Source: Odiellus spinosus
Lineage: Eukaryota > Arthropoda > Arachnida > Opiliones > Phalangiidae
Reading direction: 5' to 3'
Length of the DNA stretch: 64,000 nucleotides
NCBI GenBank assembly: GCA_963920705.1
Contig: OY987232.1
Location: 17,645,942 to 17,709,941, forward strand
The position numbers were made by a program, and so were the translations under genes. Below the pieces are notes generated by a model. The model did not search any database, was not told the DNA's origin, and saw only the letters and a list, made by a program, of their open reading frames with translations. Shown here one piece after another: positions 47,501 to 57,828 of this stretch (its first letter is position 1; each line of letters begins with the position of its first letter).

Positions 47501-50016
47501 ATGTCGCTAGGAGTTCTACGATCTAACTTCGATAGAGTCTCCTGTCATTGGCTCTTAGCTCTGATTGGTCCTTTGGCAACAGTGAAAAATTCAAACACAT
47601 AGCTAAGCCTAATTAAGTTTTAAATAATTAATTCTCATCGAAATAATTTTTTAAAAAATGTGAAAAAATTCAGCAGGATATATTTAATTGCAAGGAATCA
47701 GATAAAAAATTAAAATGGGTACGAAATTTTCACCTAATAATCTACCTTTAAAGGAATAGTGTTCTTACTAAATTTCAACCTACCATAATTTTTTATCGAT
47801 TACTTAGGCCTAATCCACCAGTAAACATTAAACTAGAAATAAATTTAAAACTTATCCAGTAAAGTAGGCTTAGCTGGATTCATGGAGATCTTGAATTTCG
47901 TCGCATTGATGAGTCAGCGATTTATCAGCTAAGGCCCGTCGTTAAAACGAGATCTCTTTGAGACTTATAATAACATTCGATTGGTAGCTGACCCTTTAAA
48001 TCGAAGAAATTCAGCTATCTCCATGAATTCAGCTAAGCCTATTTTCCGTGTAAGACTGCAATTACTCTAAATCTACTAAGCCTTGGTTCTTTTCTAAGGC
48101 TCGTTGAATACAAGTATTAGGTTTCTTAGTTACGCAATTTAGCTAGAGGACTATCCCTTTGGGGAGAGAGAGCTTTGCTTAAATGAAGGCTAAAACATTT
48201 TCCAATATATGGTGTAATCCCCCAAAAAATTGTACCTCAGAAAATACGCAATATATTTTCTATTAACTGGCTAAGAGCCAACAGGAAGTCAATAAAAAAA
48301 AAAAGCATAGAATGACGTCATTACTCGTGCCTCAATTACTTTTAGGTTTGCTTCAAGCTAGGTTGCAGTGAAAAAAAAATATATATATAGATTTTAACAG
48401 AAGCCGATGAAACCCTCCTTTGAAGTCTATTACTCCCGGGTCTTGTCTACCCCTCTCTGTATGGGTTAGTTTCAAAAAGCGCGATTCGTACGCCTCCTAA
48501 CGGTAGATATTTTCGGAGCGGGAGTTCGTCGATCGAATATCTCTAGCAGCCTTGGAGTTCGTCAAAAAACGTCGTCGTTTGTGGAGAGAGAGAATTTCCA
48601 ATTTTCCGTAGACAGGGGGGATGAAGTAGGACCCCCCCGATCTCGTAAAATTGGGAATTTTACCCATACAGAGAGGAGCGCTATATCGAACATTGGAGTA
48701 GTAGACTTCAAAGGAGGGTTTCATCGGCTTCTGATTTTAACCAAACCAATTTCCTCCAGTCAGATATATATATGGTTGGAGTTGGAAGGAGGGAAGATAG
48801 CCAAGCGCGGCCCGCCTAAATTCCAACACTCTCTCCAGACTCAAAATATCGAGGAAGAGTCCAAATCACTCGAGCCAGACAGGGATGATGACTTTTTTGT
48901 CTATTTTTTAAGTGATGGGATATGAAGTAAAACTGGACCTTTGCTGATAGTATTAAGCTACGGGGCGTTGATTACTTTTATGGAATAAAGTTATATACTT
49001 TTGATATGGTAACGATCCTTGACAGGTTACTATAGTCTGGAGGCTGTAATGCTTGAGACTCGAATGAAAAATGAGAATTTTCATATCCTGGTAGAATTAT
49101 TTTTTTTTGGGTAATTTGACATTCGATGGTGTGAGAAATATGGACAGAGACCCCAGAGAAATTTATTATGCATCAACTTGGAGGAACTGTAGATGGAGTG
49201 ACCGACTGCTAGTTAATATAACTTTTATTAATTGAAAAAGAGCATCTGTGAATGTCAATCGGGTATTAAAATATCCATTTCTTATTCGAGGTATTAACGT
49301 ATACCCGAATGTAACTGCAAACTTACAATTCCTACTCATTGTTAAATTGGAAATTGATACGAGTTATAAAATTATTCATTCGCCGATAACGAACAATTTG
49401 AAACCAAAGAGTTTCTTCGTCTATTTTAACCCAAAATTGAGATCTCGAAGCTAGAATTGTTCCTTTCGATTTAGATGAACAAAATGGAATTATTATATTT
49501 CATTCTATATTACGGATTTCGAGAAACGTCGTATTTTTATCTCGGCCCGTTATCCGTTCGAATAAATTGATGGATAATTCGTTTATTAATTAAAATTTTA
49601 TCTCCGGGTCTAATTCGTATCCAGCATTTGAATACGATTCTGTTTATATAATTTGTGGATTTATATTTACTTAAATTTATCCGAGATTAAAATATCTGAA
49701 AAAAAGCCTAGTTATCAATGGATATTCGAAGTTATTCATTATCCGATTCCGAGCTCTATTAAAATGTATGTTAGTTAGATACCCCTTCTATTGTTCCTCC
49801 AAGGTATCAAGGTATATTATGCATTTGAAAGCCAACCTGTAGTTCTTTTGAAACGAAGCGCAAGCCATCAGACGATGCTCTATCCCCACGTGATTAGGTT
49901 GAAGAGAGCAACGATCCGTGGCGATTTTTCTATCTCTTTTGCGGTTAACAGCGGCTTGGCAGAAAGCCTCCATCCCTCGAGTGAAATCCTCTTGGTCTTC
50001 CTCTTCTTCCATTTCA
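38568..50016 (-). CDS. GNAT-fold N-acetyltransferase, nine exons
   Basis: Minus-strand exons: 50016-49837, 46899-46804, 45933-45846, 44671-44547, 44147-44089, 41279-41198, 41131-41047, 39677-39596, 38692-38568. All GT-AG junctions agree in phase (2,2,0,2,1,2,0,1), giving about 305 residues from the ATG at 50012. The N-terminus is acidic (MEEEEDQEDF). Residues about 78-90 (GLWVAFNRNLIGS) fit GNAT strands 2-3. Residues 97-119 are motif A, VVHVSLLAVRKRF then R110-K-S-G113-V-G115, the R/QxxGxG/A loop that binds acetyl-CoA. Residues 135-155 (ALAVQADKSSFQFFLKSGF) are motif B. From about 200 a helical segment follows (DDEIERWRSKSLEAYQAQ), then a Leu/Glu-rich tail ending NHPTADDQS. Substrate and orthologue not recognised. 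The start could lie further upstream. Introns are 66-2937 bp and mostly full of repeats. Confidence 0.85.
38903..39238 (+). mobile_element. Family A MITE copy 13, in the last GNAT intron
   Basis: Flanks cattaag and tattaag (7 bp, one mismatch); left end reads CAGCAGCC. Confidence 0.92.
39704..40103 (+). mobile_element. Family H element, complete, in a GNAT intron
   Basis: 400 bp from CAAAAGTCTATGACTTTATT to ATTAATAGACTTTTG, with a C15 run near 39782-39796 and the TTTTTTTGTCTATTTTTAAG block. Confidence 0.75.
40536..41005 (+). mobile_element. Repeat family I, copy 2
   Basis: Nearly full unit in the GNAT intron, including CATTTCTTATTCGAGATATT and TCCGGGTCTAATTCGTATCC. Close to the copy at 49216-49765. 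Confidence 0.7.
41432..41769 (-). mobile_element. Family A MITE copy 14
   Basis: Perfect 7-bp duplication gcctaat, in a GNAT intron. Last bases read GGCTTTTG. Confidence 0.95.
41775..41885 (+). repeat. GTCAGGGAA-type degenerate repeat
   Basis: GTCAGGGAA or GTCGGGGAA recurs about four times with A/T-rich spacers. Confidence 0.5.
42019..42279 (+). pseudogene. Intron-nested ORF lacking a start, possibly frameshifted
   Basis: A stop-to-stop frame of 86 codons with protein-like composition (RAITRSFVKQTIYYRTP, FPKEFLAELEIYQPANS, FRFVGYSVGIVAS) on the strand opposite the GNAT gene, inside its 2.8-kb intron. It has no usable Met. In the neighbouring frame an ATG at 42053 begins MFRRFIIKTLEFGKYF and stops after 18 codons; one base gained or lost near 42100 would join the two frames. 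A TATA-like TATATAAAA lies at 42005-42013. It could be a recently broken nested gene or an exon with an unseen partner. The minus strand is also open, so the call is tentative. Confidence 0.35.
42323..42660 (+). mobile_element. Family A MITE copy 15
   Basis: Perfect 7-bp duplication ccattgg, in a GNAT intron. Confidence 0.95.
42822..43970 (+). repeat. 172-bp satellite, about 6.7 units, in a GNAT intron
   Basis: CCGATTGCACCATTAGAAAG recurs at 42986, 43157, 43330, 43502, 43675 and 43847 (171-173 bp apart). Other landmarks: TTTCGCCACTCGA (twice per unit) and AAAATGGCCGTAACTTTTCT. Same family as 54131-55268. Confidence 0.95.
45192..45483 (-). mobile_element. Family G MITE copy 4, in a GNAT intron
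   Basis: Perfect 7-bp duplication tctttac. Confidence 0.95.
45982..46616 (+). mobile_element. Family A MITE copy 16, split by family G
   Basis: Left part 45982-46277 and right part 46569-46616; the terminal G is lost at the right end. Lies in a GNAT intron. Confidence 0.92.
46278..46568 (-). mobile_element. Family G MITE copy 5, nested in family A
   Basis: The 7-bp duplication atcgaac (46271-46277, 46569-46575) is single in other family A copies, which proves both the target length and the order of insertion. Confidence 0.97.
47086..47728 (+). mobile_element. Large palindromic element K, in a GNAT intron
   Basis: Outer arms TCTGATTCCTTATGTAAAAATATGC and GGAATCAGA face each other. Inner arms carry TTTGAATTTTTC, GCCAATCAGA, GACATCTAGGTGATAAT and complements. 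About 640 bp, imperfect; flanking duplication not determined. Confidence 0.6.
47752..48057 (+). mobile_element. Diverged family D element
   Basis: Starts near TTTAAAGGAATAGTG, with AGTAGGCTTAGCTGGATTCA and the facing AGCTAAGCCTATTTTCC; right end missing. Confidence 0.55.
48398..48733 (+). mobile_element. Family A MITE copy 17
   Basis: Perfect 7-bp duplication attttaa, in the longest GNAT intron. Confidence 0.95.
48775..49014 (+). mobile_element. Family H right half
   Basis: From GGAAGGAGGGAAGATAGCC through AAGCTACGGGGCGTTG to the end of the element. Confidence 0.65.
49216..49765 (+). mobile_element. Repeat family I, copy 3 (fullest)
   Basis: About 550 bp from ATAACTTTTATTAATTG to TATCCGATTCCGAGCTC, same orientation as 40536-41005. 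Confidence 0.7.
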
Positions 50017-50152
50017 CTATTTTCAAGAGAAAGTGGAATTTAAAATATTAACACCAAAACTTTATCAATTGTAGAATATTTATAAGTTTATTTTTGCGGG
50101 GTTAAAGTTCACAAAAACACCATAGTTTCAGAGTTAACCTCTGACTTCCTTC

Positions 50153-50267
50153 TTAAAGGGATGAATTCAACCATTATCGTTTAAATCGGCCTAATCCACC
50201 AATTAAAAAAATTTCATACGAATATTAAATTAGAAATAGATTTAAAACTTACCCTGAAAATAGATTA
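50153..50267 (+). mobile_element. Family D left-end fragment
   Basis: TTAAAGGGATGAATTCAACC through AAACTTACCCTGAAAATAG, then abruptly different sequence. Confidence 0.55.
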
Positions 50268-50315
50268 AATTAGATTAATAATGTTTTAATTAATGGATTT
50301 TAAATAAATTTAAAC

Positions 50316-50759
50316 TTAAAGGGAGGATGCAACCTAATAACAAGTGATTTTTTTATCGATTCCTTATTGTTTAAATAGGCTTAATCCACTATTTAAAAAA
50401 TTTACAAACAAATATTAAACTAGAAATAAATTTAAAACTTACCCAGAAAATAGGCTTAGTGGGATTCATGGAGCTCCTGATTTCCTCGCGTGTAAGGTCT
50501 AGCGACCAATCGCGCGCGACGTAAGTCTCGTGGAGATCTGGCGTGAACGACGGGCCTTCGCTCATTGGTCGCTAGACCTGACACGGACGCGATTCAGCTG
50601 ATCTCCATGAATCCCGCTAAGCCTATTTTCAGGGTAAGTTTTAAATTTATTTCTAGTTTAATATTTGTATTGTAAACTTTTTATCGGTGGATTAGGCCTA
50701 TTTAAACGATAAGGAATCGATAAAAAATCACTTGTAATTAGGTTGCATTCTCCCTTTAA
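50316..50759 (+). mobile_element. Family D element, intact copy
   Basis: 444 bp between TTAA sites; same orientation as 14512-14952 and very similar to it. Confidence 0.85.
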
Positions 50760-51125
50760 ATCGGTTTGTTTCATAAAAAGATTCTATTCTCCCTTCAAGA
50801 GTTAGAAAAAGATATAGAAAAGTTTTAGAAGTGTGAAGCGAAAAAGAACTAAATTGAGAATCCTTGCGAAACATCTTAGTGACTAGTCTTTCATTCTTTT
50901 CTCCTAAGCGTCGAGTTTTTTTTTTGGTTCTTTTAAAAGGGAATATCATCCCAACCTGATTCTGATTTCTACCTTTATTCGCTTTTACTTTTTTTTGTCT
51001 TTAGTGAAAGTGCAAAGAGCCCTTTTTGCAACGCTTCAATTCTTTTGTTTTTTTTTCTTTTTTAGTTACGCGAAATCGTGTTTTTTCGACACTTTAGCGA
51101 TCATGCTAACACTTTGCTATCCCTA
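50760..51125. other. Possible short exon before the minisatellite
   Basis: Two strong plus-strand acceptors occur (TTTTTTTGTCTTTAG ending 50992-51004, and a T-rich tract ending TTTTTTAG at about 51064). Short open frames follow both (KVQRALFATLQF; LREIVFFRHFSDHANTL), but no consistent donor pairing was found. Not called as a gene. Confidence 0.25.
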
Positions 51126-52441
51126 ATTTATTTTGTCAATTTCTACTAGATTTTGTAAATTTCTACTAGATTTTGTAAATTTCTACTAGATTTTGTAAAT
51201 TTCTACTAGATTTTGTAAATTTCTACTAGATTTTGTCGGTTTCTACTAGATTTTGTCGGTTTCTACTAGATTTTGTCGGTTTCTACTAGATTTTGTCGGT
51301 TTCTACTAGATTTTGTCGGTTTCTACTAGATTTTGTCGGTTTCTACTAGATTTTGTCGATTCCTACTAGATTTTGTCGATTCCTACTAGATTTTGTCGAT
51401 TCCTACTATATTTTGTCGATTCCTACTAGATTTTGTCCATCCCTAACTAGATAATGTCCATCCCTAACTAGATAATGTCCATCCCTAACTAGATAATGTC
51501 CATCCCTAACTAGATAATGTCCATCCCTAACTAGATAATGTCCGTCCCTAACTAGATAATGTCCGTCCCTAACTAGATAATGTCCGTCCCTACCTAGATA
51601 ATGTCCGTCCCTACCTAGATAATGTCCGTCCCTACCTAGATAATGTCCGTCCCTACCTAGATAATGTCCATCCCTACCTAGATAATGTCCGTCCCTACCT
51701 AGATAATGTCCGTCCCTACCTAGATAATGTCCGTCCCTAACTAGATAATGCCCGTCCCTAACTAGATAATGCCCGTCCCTAACTAGATAATGCCCGTCCC
51801 TAACTAGATAATGCCCGTCCCTAACTAGATAATGCCCGTCCCTAACTAGATAATGCCCGTCCCTAACTAGATAATGCCCGTCCCTAACTAGATAATGCCC
51901 GTCCCTAACTAGATAATGCCCGTCCCTAACTAGATAATGCCCGTCCCTAACTAGATAATGCCCGTCCCTACCTAGATAATGTCCGTCCCTAACTAGATAA
52001 TGCCCGTCCCTACCTAGATAATGTCCGTCCCTACCTAGATAATGTCCGTCCCTAACTAGATAATGTCCGTCCCTAACTAGATAATGTCCGTCCCTAACTA
52101 GATAATGTCCGTCCCTACCTAGATAATGTCCGTCCCTACCTAGATAATGTCCGTCCCTACCTAGATAATGTCCGTCCGTACCTAGATAATGTCCGTCCGT
52201 ACCTAGATAATGTCCGTCCCTACCTAGATAATGTCCGTCCCTACCTAGATAATGTCCGTCCCTACCTAGATAATGTCCGTCCCTACCTAGATAATGTCCG
52301 TCCCTACCTAGATAATGTCCGTCCCTACCTAGATAATGTCCGTCCCTACCTAGATAATGTCCGTCCCTAACTAGATAATGTCCGTCCCTACCTAGATAAT
52401 GTCCGTCCCTACCTAGATAATGTCCGTCCCTACCTAGATAA
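51126..52441 (+). repeat. Graded minisatellite, 20-bp then 21-bp units
   Basis: First about 15 units of 20 bp (TTTTGTCGGTTTCTACTAGA type), then about 48 units of 21 bp (GATAATGTCCGTCCCTAACTA type). Variants occur in blocks: TGTAAAT, TGTCGGT and TGTCGAT in the first part; GTCCATCC, GTCCGTCC and GCCCGTCC with AACTA or ACCTA in the second. Confidence 0.97.
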
Positions 52442-52463
52442 TCGAGAGCAATTAGTATTATTC

Positions 52464-52716
52464 AGTCAATTTTTAGACACGTTTTTGGTGTTTAAATTAT
52501 TATCTAAAGTTTGGATAAATTTAAATGTAAGTATAAAAATGGACCAATCAAATTATTTCAGCCTTCAACAGTATTAGTAATGTCCTAACATTTAAAGAAT
52601 AGGCCGGTATTTGATGCCTAAAACCTTGGATATTGAAATTTTACCACCAGGGTATGGTGATTCCGAAAATTAATTAAAAAGCAGTTACATTTTTAGCTCA
52701 AAGTTTCCCTTTAAAG
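52464..52716 (+). mobile_element. Family E right-end fragment
   Basis: TTTTTAGACACGTTTTTGGTG through TTTCCCTTTAA; matches the central and right parts of 16757-17754. Confidence 0.5.
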
Positions 52717-53029
52717 ATATTAATTGTTGCCCTAGTTTATGGTCTAGACTATTGGGAAATAATAAAAACCCATAGTTAGAAGCTTAGGAATAATAACTAT
52801 GGTGTTATATGATATCGACATTTTCAATCGATTTTTGAAAGCAAACCAATAACCCTTAAAATAATCTCGTAAAAATTTTGTATTTGGGAAAGAAAAGATT
52901 CACTATTTGTTTGACCTCCATAAATTATAAGGTCAATATAATGGCGCAATGAATGCTATCTTTTTTCAAACTCCATTGAACACCAAATTAATTTCATGCC
53001 ATTATTTTTAAAGGAAAAGTCTAACATAG
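52717..53029. other. Spacer without a recognised gene
   Basis: Contains a small hairpin (CCCATAGTTA facing TAACTATGG near 52770-52803). Otherwise nothing seen. Confidence 0.3.
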
Positions 53030-53275
53030 AGCTCCCAATCGGATAATGAATAACTTATCCATTGATAATTAGGCCTTTTTTCAGATATTTTAATCTCGGA
53101 TAAATTAAGTAAATATAAATCCACAAATTATATAAACAGAATCGTATTCAAATGCTGGATACGAATTAGACCCGGAGATAAAATTTTAAGCTCGATTAAT
53201 AAACAAAATTACGCGTTTATTCGAACTGATAATGGGCCGAGATAAAAATAGGACGTTTCTCGAAATCCGTAATAT
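53030..53275 (-). mobile_element. Repeat family I, copy 4, truncated
   Basis: Reversed orientation; ends where family A copy 18 begins. Confidence 0.6.
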
Positions 53276-53612
53276 CAGAAGTAGATGAAACCCTCCTTTG
53301 AAGTCCACTACTCCAATGTTCGATATAGCGCTCCTCTCTGTATGGGTAAAATTCCCAATTTTACGAGTTAGAAGGGGTCCTACTTCATCCCCCCTGTCTA
53401 CGGAAAATTGGAAATTCTCTCTCTCCACAAACGACGACGTTTTTTGGACGTACTCCGAGGCTGCTAGAGATATTCGCTGGACGAACTCCCGCTCCGAAAA
53501 CATCTACCGTTAGGAGGCGTACGGATCGCGCCTTTTGAGAATAACCCATACAGAGAGGGGTAGACAAGACCAGGGAGTAATAGACTTCAAAGAAGGGTTT
53601 CATCGGCTTCTG
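53276..53612 (-). mobile_element. Family A MITE copy 18
   Basis: Complete ends, but the flanks gtaatat and atattag do not form a clean 7-bp duplication; an end was probably lost after insertion. Confidence 0.9.
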
Positions 53613-53752
53613 ATATTAGTATCATCGCCTTATCCTAGGATGTCATCATGAATAGATGTAGTTTTTCACTCATTTTTTTTATGGGGTCAAAGTGTCAATT
53701 TAAATTTTATCCCCATTTAAAAAACGATTTTTCGAAATCTTCAAATTATCAG

Positions 53753-54036
53753 ACTTAACCCTTAAGGATTTACATCAATCCCTCCTATCGAGGCTTGCAG
53801 CCCCGTATGTGTCCTTATCACTTCTGTATAATAGGGCTAAAGATGAACAGAGGCCATTCTTGGCTCTACGTAATAGCCCTATTAGCCTTCAATATAGCCA
53901 GTTTTATCGTCAGCCTAAAATAGATATATTCTCATCTTCTTATTCCACGAATAAGGTTTTTTCCCCTCTTTTTTTTTTTGAAGATACTCTTACCATGAAT
54001 TTGGGACCTAGATCTATATACAGGGTAGATATTTAA
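53753..54036 (+). CDS. Probable 3'-terminal exon, unidentified
   Basis: Follows CTTCAAATTATCAG and stays open for 94 codons to TAA. Composition is protein-like for its first two thirds (LHQSLLSRLAAPYVSLSLLY, KDEQRPFLALRN, QFYRQPKIDIF); the end is less typical and crosses a T11 run. A GT after codon STNK could be a donor. No in-frame Met near the start, so an upstream exon is needed; none was found. Function unknown. Confidence 0.4.
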
Positions 54037-54130
54037 AATTTTCATATTATTAAAGAGCCATATTTAAAATTTTATAACTCTGGGTTGACAAGTTTTTAAG
54101 AAACATTAAATTTAAAATTTCACGTAATTT

Positions 54131-55268
54131 TATGTAAATTTACAAAATTGACCTATTTTAAAATGGCCGTAACTTTTCTCTACGATCTCCTAGACATAAA
54201 CCGATTGCACCATTAGAAAGAAGACATTCCCTAGATTATTTTAAGATCATAATTTTATGTTTCGCCACTAGTGAAAGGTGTTTCGCCACTCGATACAAAT
54301 CGGACAAAATTCCAAAAATGACCCCTATCTTAAAATGGCCGTAACTTTTTTCTACAATCTCCTAGACATAAACCGATTGCACCATTAGAAAGTAGACATT
54401 CCCTAGATTATTTTAAGATCATAAAATTATGTTTCGCCACTCGATAAAGGTGTTTCGCCACTCGATACAAATTGACCAAAAATCCCAAATTGACCCCTAT
54501 CTTAAAATGGCCCTAACCTTTTTCTACAATCTGCTAGACATAAACCGATTGCACCATTAGAAAGTAGACATTCCGTTTATTATTTTAAGATCGTAAAATT
54601 ATGTTTCGCCACTCGATAAAGGTGTTCGCCACTCGATACAAATTGACCAAAAATCCAAAAATGACCCCTATCTTAAAATGGCCGTAACTTTTCTCTACGA
54701 TCTCCTAGACATAAACCGATTGCACCATTAGAAGGTAGACATTCCCTAGATTATTTTAAGATCATAAAATTATGTTTCGCCACTCGATAAAGGTGTTTCG
54801 CCACTCGATACAAATTGACAAAAAATCCCAAATTGACCCCTTTCTTAAAATGGCCGTAACTTTTCTCTACGATCTCCTAGACATAAACCGATTGCACCAT
54901 TAGAAAGTAGACATTCCGTTTATTATTTTAAGATCATAAAATTATGTTTCGCCACTCGAAAAAGGTGTTTCGCCACTCGATACAAATCGGCCAAAATTCC
55001 AAAAATGACCCCTATCTTAAAATGGCCGTAACTTTTTTCTACAATCTCCTAGACATAAACCGATTGCACCATTAGAAAGTAGACATTCCGTTTATTATTT
55101 TAAGATCATAAAATTATGTTTCGCCACTCGAAAAAGGTGTTTCGCCACTCGATACAAATCGAGCAAAATTTCGAAAAATGACCCCTATCTTAAAATGGCC
55201 GTAACTTTTCTCTACGATCTCCTAGACATAAACCGATTGCACCATTAGAAAGTAGACATTCCCTAGAC
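54131..55268 (+). repeat. 172-bp satellite, second array, about 6.6 units
   Basis: CCGATTGCACCATTAGAAAG at 54201, 54373, 54545, 54716, 54888, 55060 and 55233 (171-173 bp). Same monomer and orientation as 42822-43970. Confidence 0.95.
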
Positions 55269-55363
55269 CATAGTAATAAATTATTTAACGAGATTGGTAC
55301 TTTATGGTTAAGAAAATATCTTGTTAAATAAACTTTGTATGAGAACTTTCTGATCTCCTATAG

Positions 55364-55518
55364 TTCCTTTTCTATCTCATTGTCTTATAATGTCATCCCT
55401 ATCTGATAAGTTCTTGAAACTGACTGGGATATGTCCCTTTCACTCTACACTATCTATTCCAAGTTCATCCATAATGCAATGCGAACATCGCTTCTACATT
55501 ACAGAGCTATATTTATAA
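55364..55518 (+). CDS. Candidate terminal exon, unidentified
   Basis: Follows CTTTCTGATCTCCTATAG and reads 50 codons (DKFLKLTGICPFHSTLS, MQCEHRFYITELYL) to TAA. Phase 1 at its start does not match the 53753 exon. An alternative is a 42-codon ORF from the internal Met. Low confidence. Confidence 0.25.
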
Positions 55519-55679
55519 CACGGAAAAGGGCTAAAGGTAGAGAGAGACACGTGACAGAATGACAAGGAGAATCGATATATTTGAAGAGTGAAATTTCAAA
55601 CGAAATCAAATATGAATGGAATATTAAATCACAATTCGAAAAAGAAAATCAGTTTTAAATTCAAACAAAAAACTATATC

Positions 55680-56155
55680 AGATATTTTAATATCGGTTAA
55701 ATTTAAGTTAATATAAATCCACAAATTATATAAGCAGAATCGTATTCAAATGCTGGATACGAATTAGACCCGGAGATAAAATTTCAATTAATAAACGAAT
55801 TATCCATCAATTTATTCGAACGGATAACGGGCCGAGATAAAAATACGACGTTTCTCGAAATCCGTAATATAGAATTAAATATAATAATTCCATTTTGTTC
55901 GTCTAAATCGAAAGGAACGGTTCTAGCTTCGAGATCTCAATTTTGGGTTAAAATAGACGAAGAAACTCTTTGGTTTCAAATTGTTCGTTATCGGCGAATG
56001 AATAACTTTATAACTCGTATCAATTTCCAATTTAACAATGAGTAGGAATCGCGTTAGTTTGCCGTTACATTCGGGTATCCGTTAATATCTCGAATAAGAA
56101 ATGGATATTTTAATATCCGATTGACATTCACAGATGCTCTTATTCAATTAAAACC
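55680..56155 (-). mobile_element. Repeat family I, copy 5
   Basis: Reversed, nearly full unit; internal differences from 33482-33840 around TTCGAACGGATAACGGGCC. Confidence 0.7.
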
Positions 56156-56245
56156 AAAGTTACGTCTGACTCTCCCTAGTATCTTTCCTCCGTTTTAATA
56201 CTACTATAACTTCTACGTCTTGCCGTACACGATAGTTTTGGGGCG

Positions 56246-56362
56246 CTAGGGACTTATAAAAAGTTCTCTATCCCGGCTGGTGAAAAAAAAAAAAAGGAAA
56301 TTAGGAATAGGTTGGATAAAAACAGCTGGTACCTTTGCCACTCTAGAGGTCTCTTCAGCTCG
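56246..56362 (-). CDS. Candidate 3' end of a minus-strand gene
   Basis: An upstream exon ending at 56333 (LKRPLEWQ) has an AG/GTACCAG donor. A 56-bp intron with a T14 tract ends CACCAG, and a short exon (56276-56246) reads RDRELFISP and stops. Phases agree and an ATTAAA follows at about 56197 (minus strand). The upstream limit of the first exon is not fixed and there is no wider context. Confidence 0.25.
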   Translation of the reverse strand, partial: RAEETSRVAKVPAVFIQPIPNFLFFFFTSRDRELFISP

Positions 56363-56582
56363 TTCCAATTTTAGTTAGCAATACGTTGTCGTATATTTTT
56401 AACTAACACCATAAGTTAATAAACTACAAGGAATTTTCATGAGTATTATCAAAAGGCTATCAAACAACGCCCCGTAATACTATCAGAAAAATTCCAGATA
56501 AATGGCCGTGTAATAATGAAAGCAATTATAGCACAGGTAAATCACGCTTCAAGTTTACCACAAGGCATATTATGATTGGTAC

Positions 56583-56918
56583 CAGAAGCCGATGAAACCC
56601 TCCTTTGAAGTCTACTACTCCAATGTTCCATATAGCGCTCCTCTCTGTATGGGTAAAATTCCCAATTTTACGAGATCGGAGGGGTCCTACTTCATACCCC
56701 CTGTCTACGGAAAATTGGAAATTCTCTCTCTCCACAAACGACGACGTTTTTTGACGAACTCCGAGGCTGCTAGAGATATTCGCTCGACGAACTCCCGCTC
56801 CGAAAACATCTACCGTTAGGAGGCGTACGAATCGCGCCTTTTGAGAATAACCCATACAGAGAGGGGTAGACAAGACCAGGGAGTAATAGACTTCAAAGGA
56901 GGGTTTCATCGGCTTCTG
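56583..56918 (-). mobile_element. Family A MITE copy 19
   Basis: Left terminus c at 56583; perfect 7-bp duplication ttggtac. Confidence 0.95.
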
Positions 56919-57177
56919 TTGGTACGTGGTTCTGAAAGTTTTGTCGTCAGAGCTTTCGCCCTAAAACACGGTTGAGATACTGAATTCGAAATTGCCCTCT
57001 CTAGCGGTTGAGATTGGAACTAGGCGGCGCTAATATCGTACCGAACTTTCTAGACGTTTACGGGGGTGAAAATATATCGACGGAAAACGACTCCCCCCTC
57101 TATCTCTCGCGTAACGAAGGAGAGTGTCTCGCCCGGCCGTCGCGATTTCGAGTCTGATTTACTCTAGAAATCATATA

Positions 57178-57812
57178 CTGGGCCTGGAGGCCTTCCTGTA
57201 CAAATACTGGGCCTTGAGGCCTTCCTGTACAAATACTGGGCCTTGAGGCCTTCCTGTACAAATACTGGGCCTTGAGGCCTTCCTGTACATATACTGGGCC
57301 TTGAGGCCTTCCTGTACAAATACTGGGCCTTGAGGCCTTCCTGTACAAATACTGGGCCTTGAGGCCTTCCTGTACAAATACTGGGCCTTGAGGCCTTCCT
57401 GTACAAATACTGGGCCTTGAGGCCTTCCTGTACAAATACTGGGCCTTGAGGCCTTTCTGTACAAATACTGGGCCTTGAGGCCTTTCTGTACAAATACTGG
57501 GCCTTGAGGCCTTTCTGTACAAATACTGGGCCTTGAGGCCTTTCTGTACAAATACTGGGCCTTGAGGCCTTTCTGTACAAACACTGGGCCTTGAGGCCTT
57601 TCTGTACAAACACTGGGCCTTGAGGCCTTTCTGTACAAACACTGGGCCTTGAGGCCTTCCTGTACAAATACTGGGCCTTGAGGCCTTCCTGTACAAATAC
57701 TGGGCCTTGAGGCCTTCCTGTACAAATACTGGGCCTGGAGGCCTACCTGTACAAATACTGGGCCTGGAGGCCTTCCTGTACAAATACGGGGCCTTGAGGC
57801 CTTCCTGTACAA
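57178..57812 (+). repeat. 29-bp minisatellite, about 22 units
   Basis: Unit ACTGGGCCTTGAGGCCTTCCTGTACAAAT with few variants (TTCC/TTTC; AATAC/AACAC; CTTG/CTGG). The units are nearly identical, so the array is young. The complement strand has no stop in any frame, giving spurious frames of 167-227 codons with a 29-residue repeat. It lies directly upstream of the exon at 57829. Confidence 0.97.
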
Positions 57813-57828
57813 ATTTCGGTATATTTAG

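Noticed and set aside
51130-51440. CRISPR-like array (regular 20-bp direct repeats)
   Set aside because: Units are head-to-tail with no unique spacers, in a genome with introns; it is a minisatellite.
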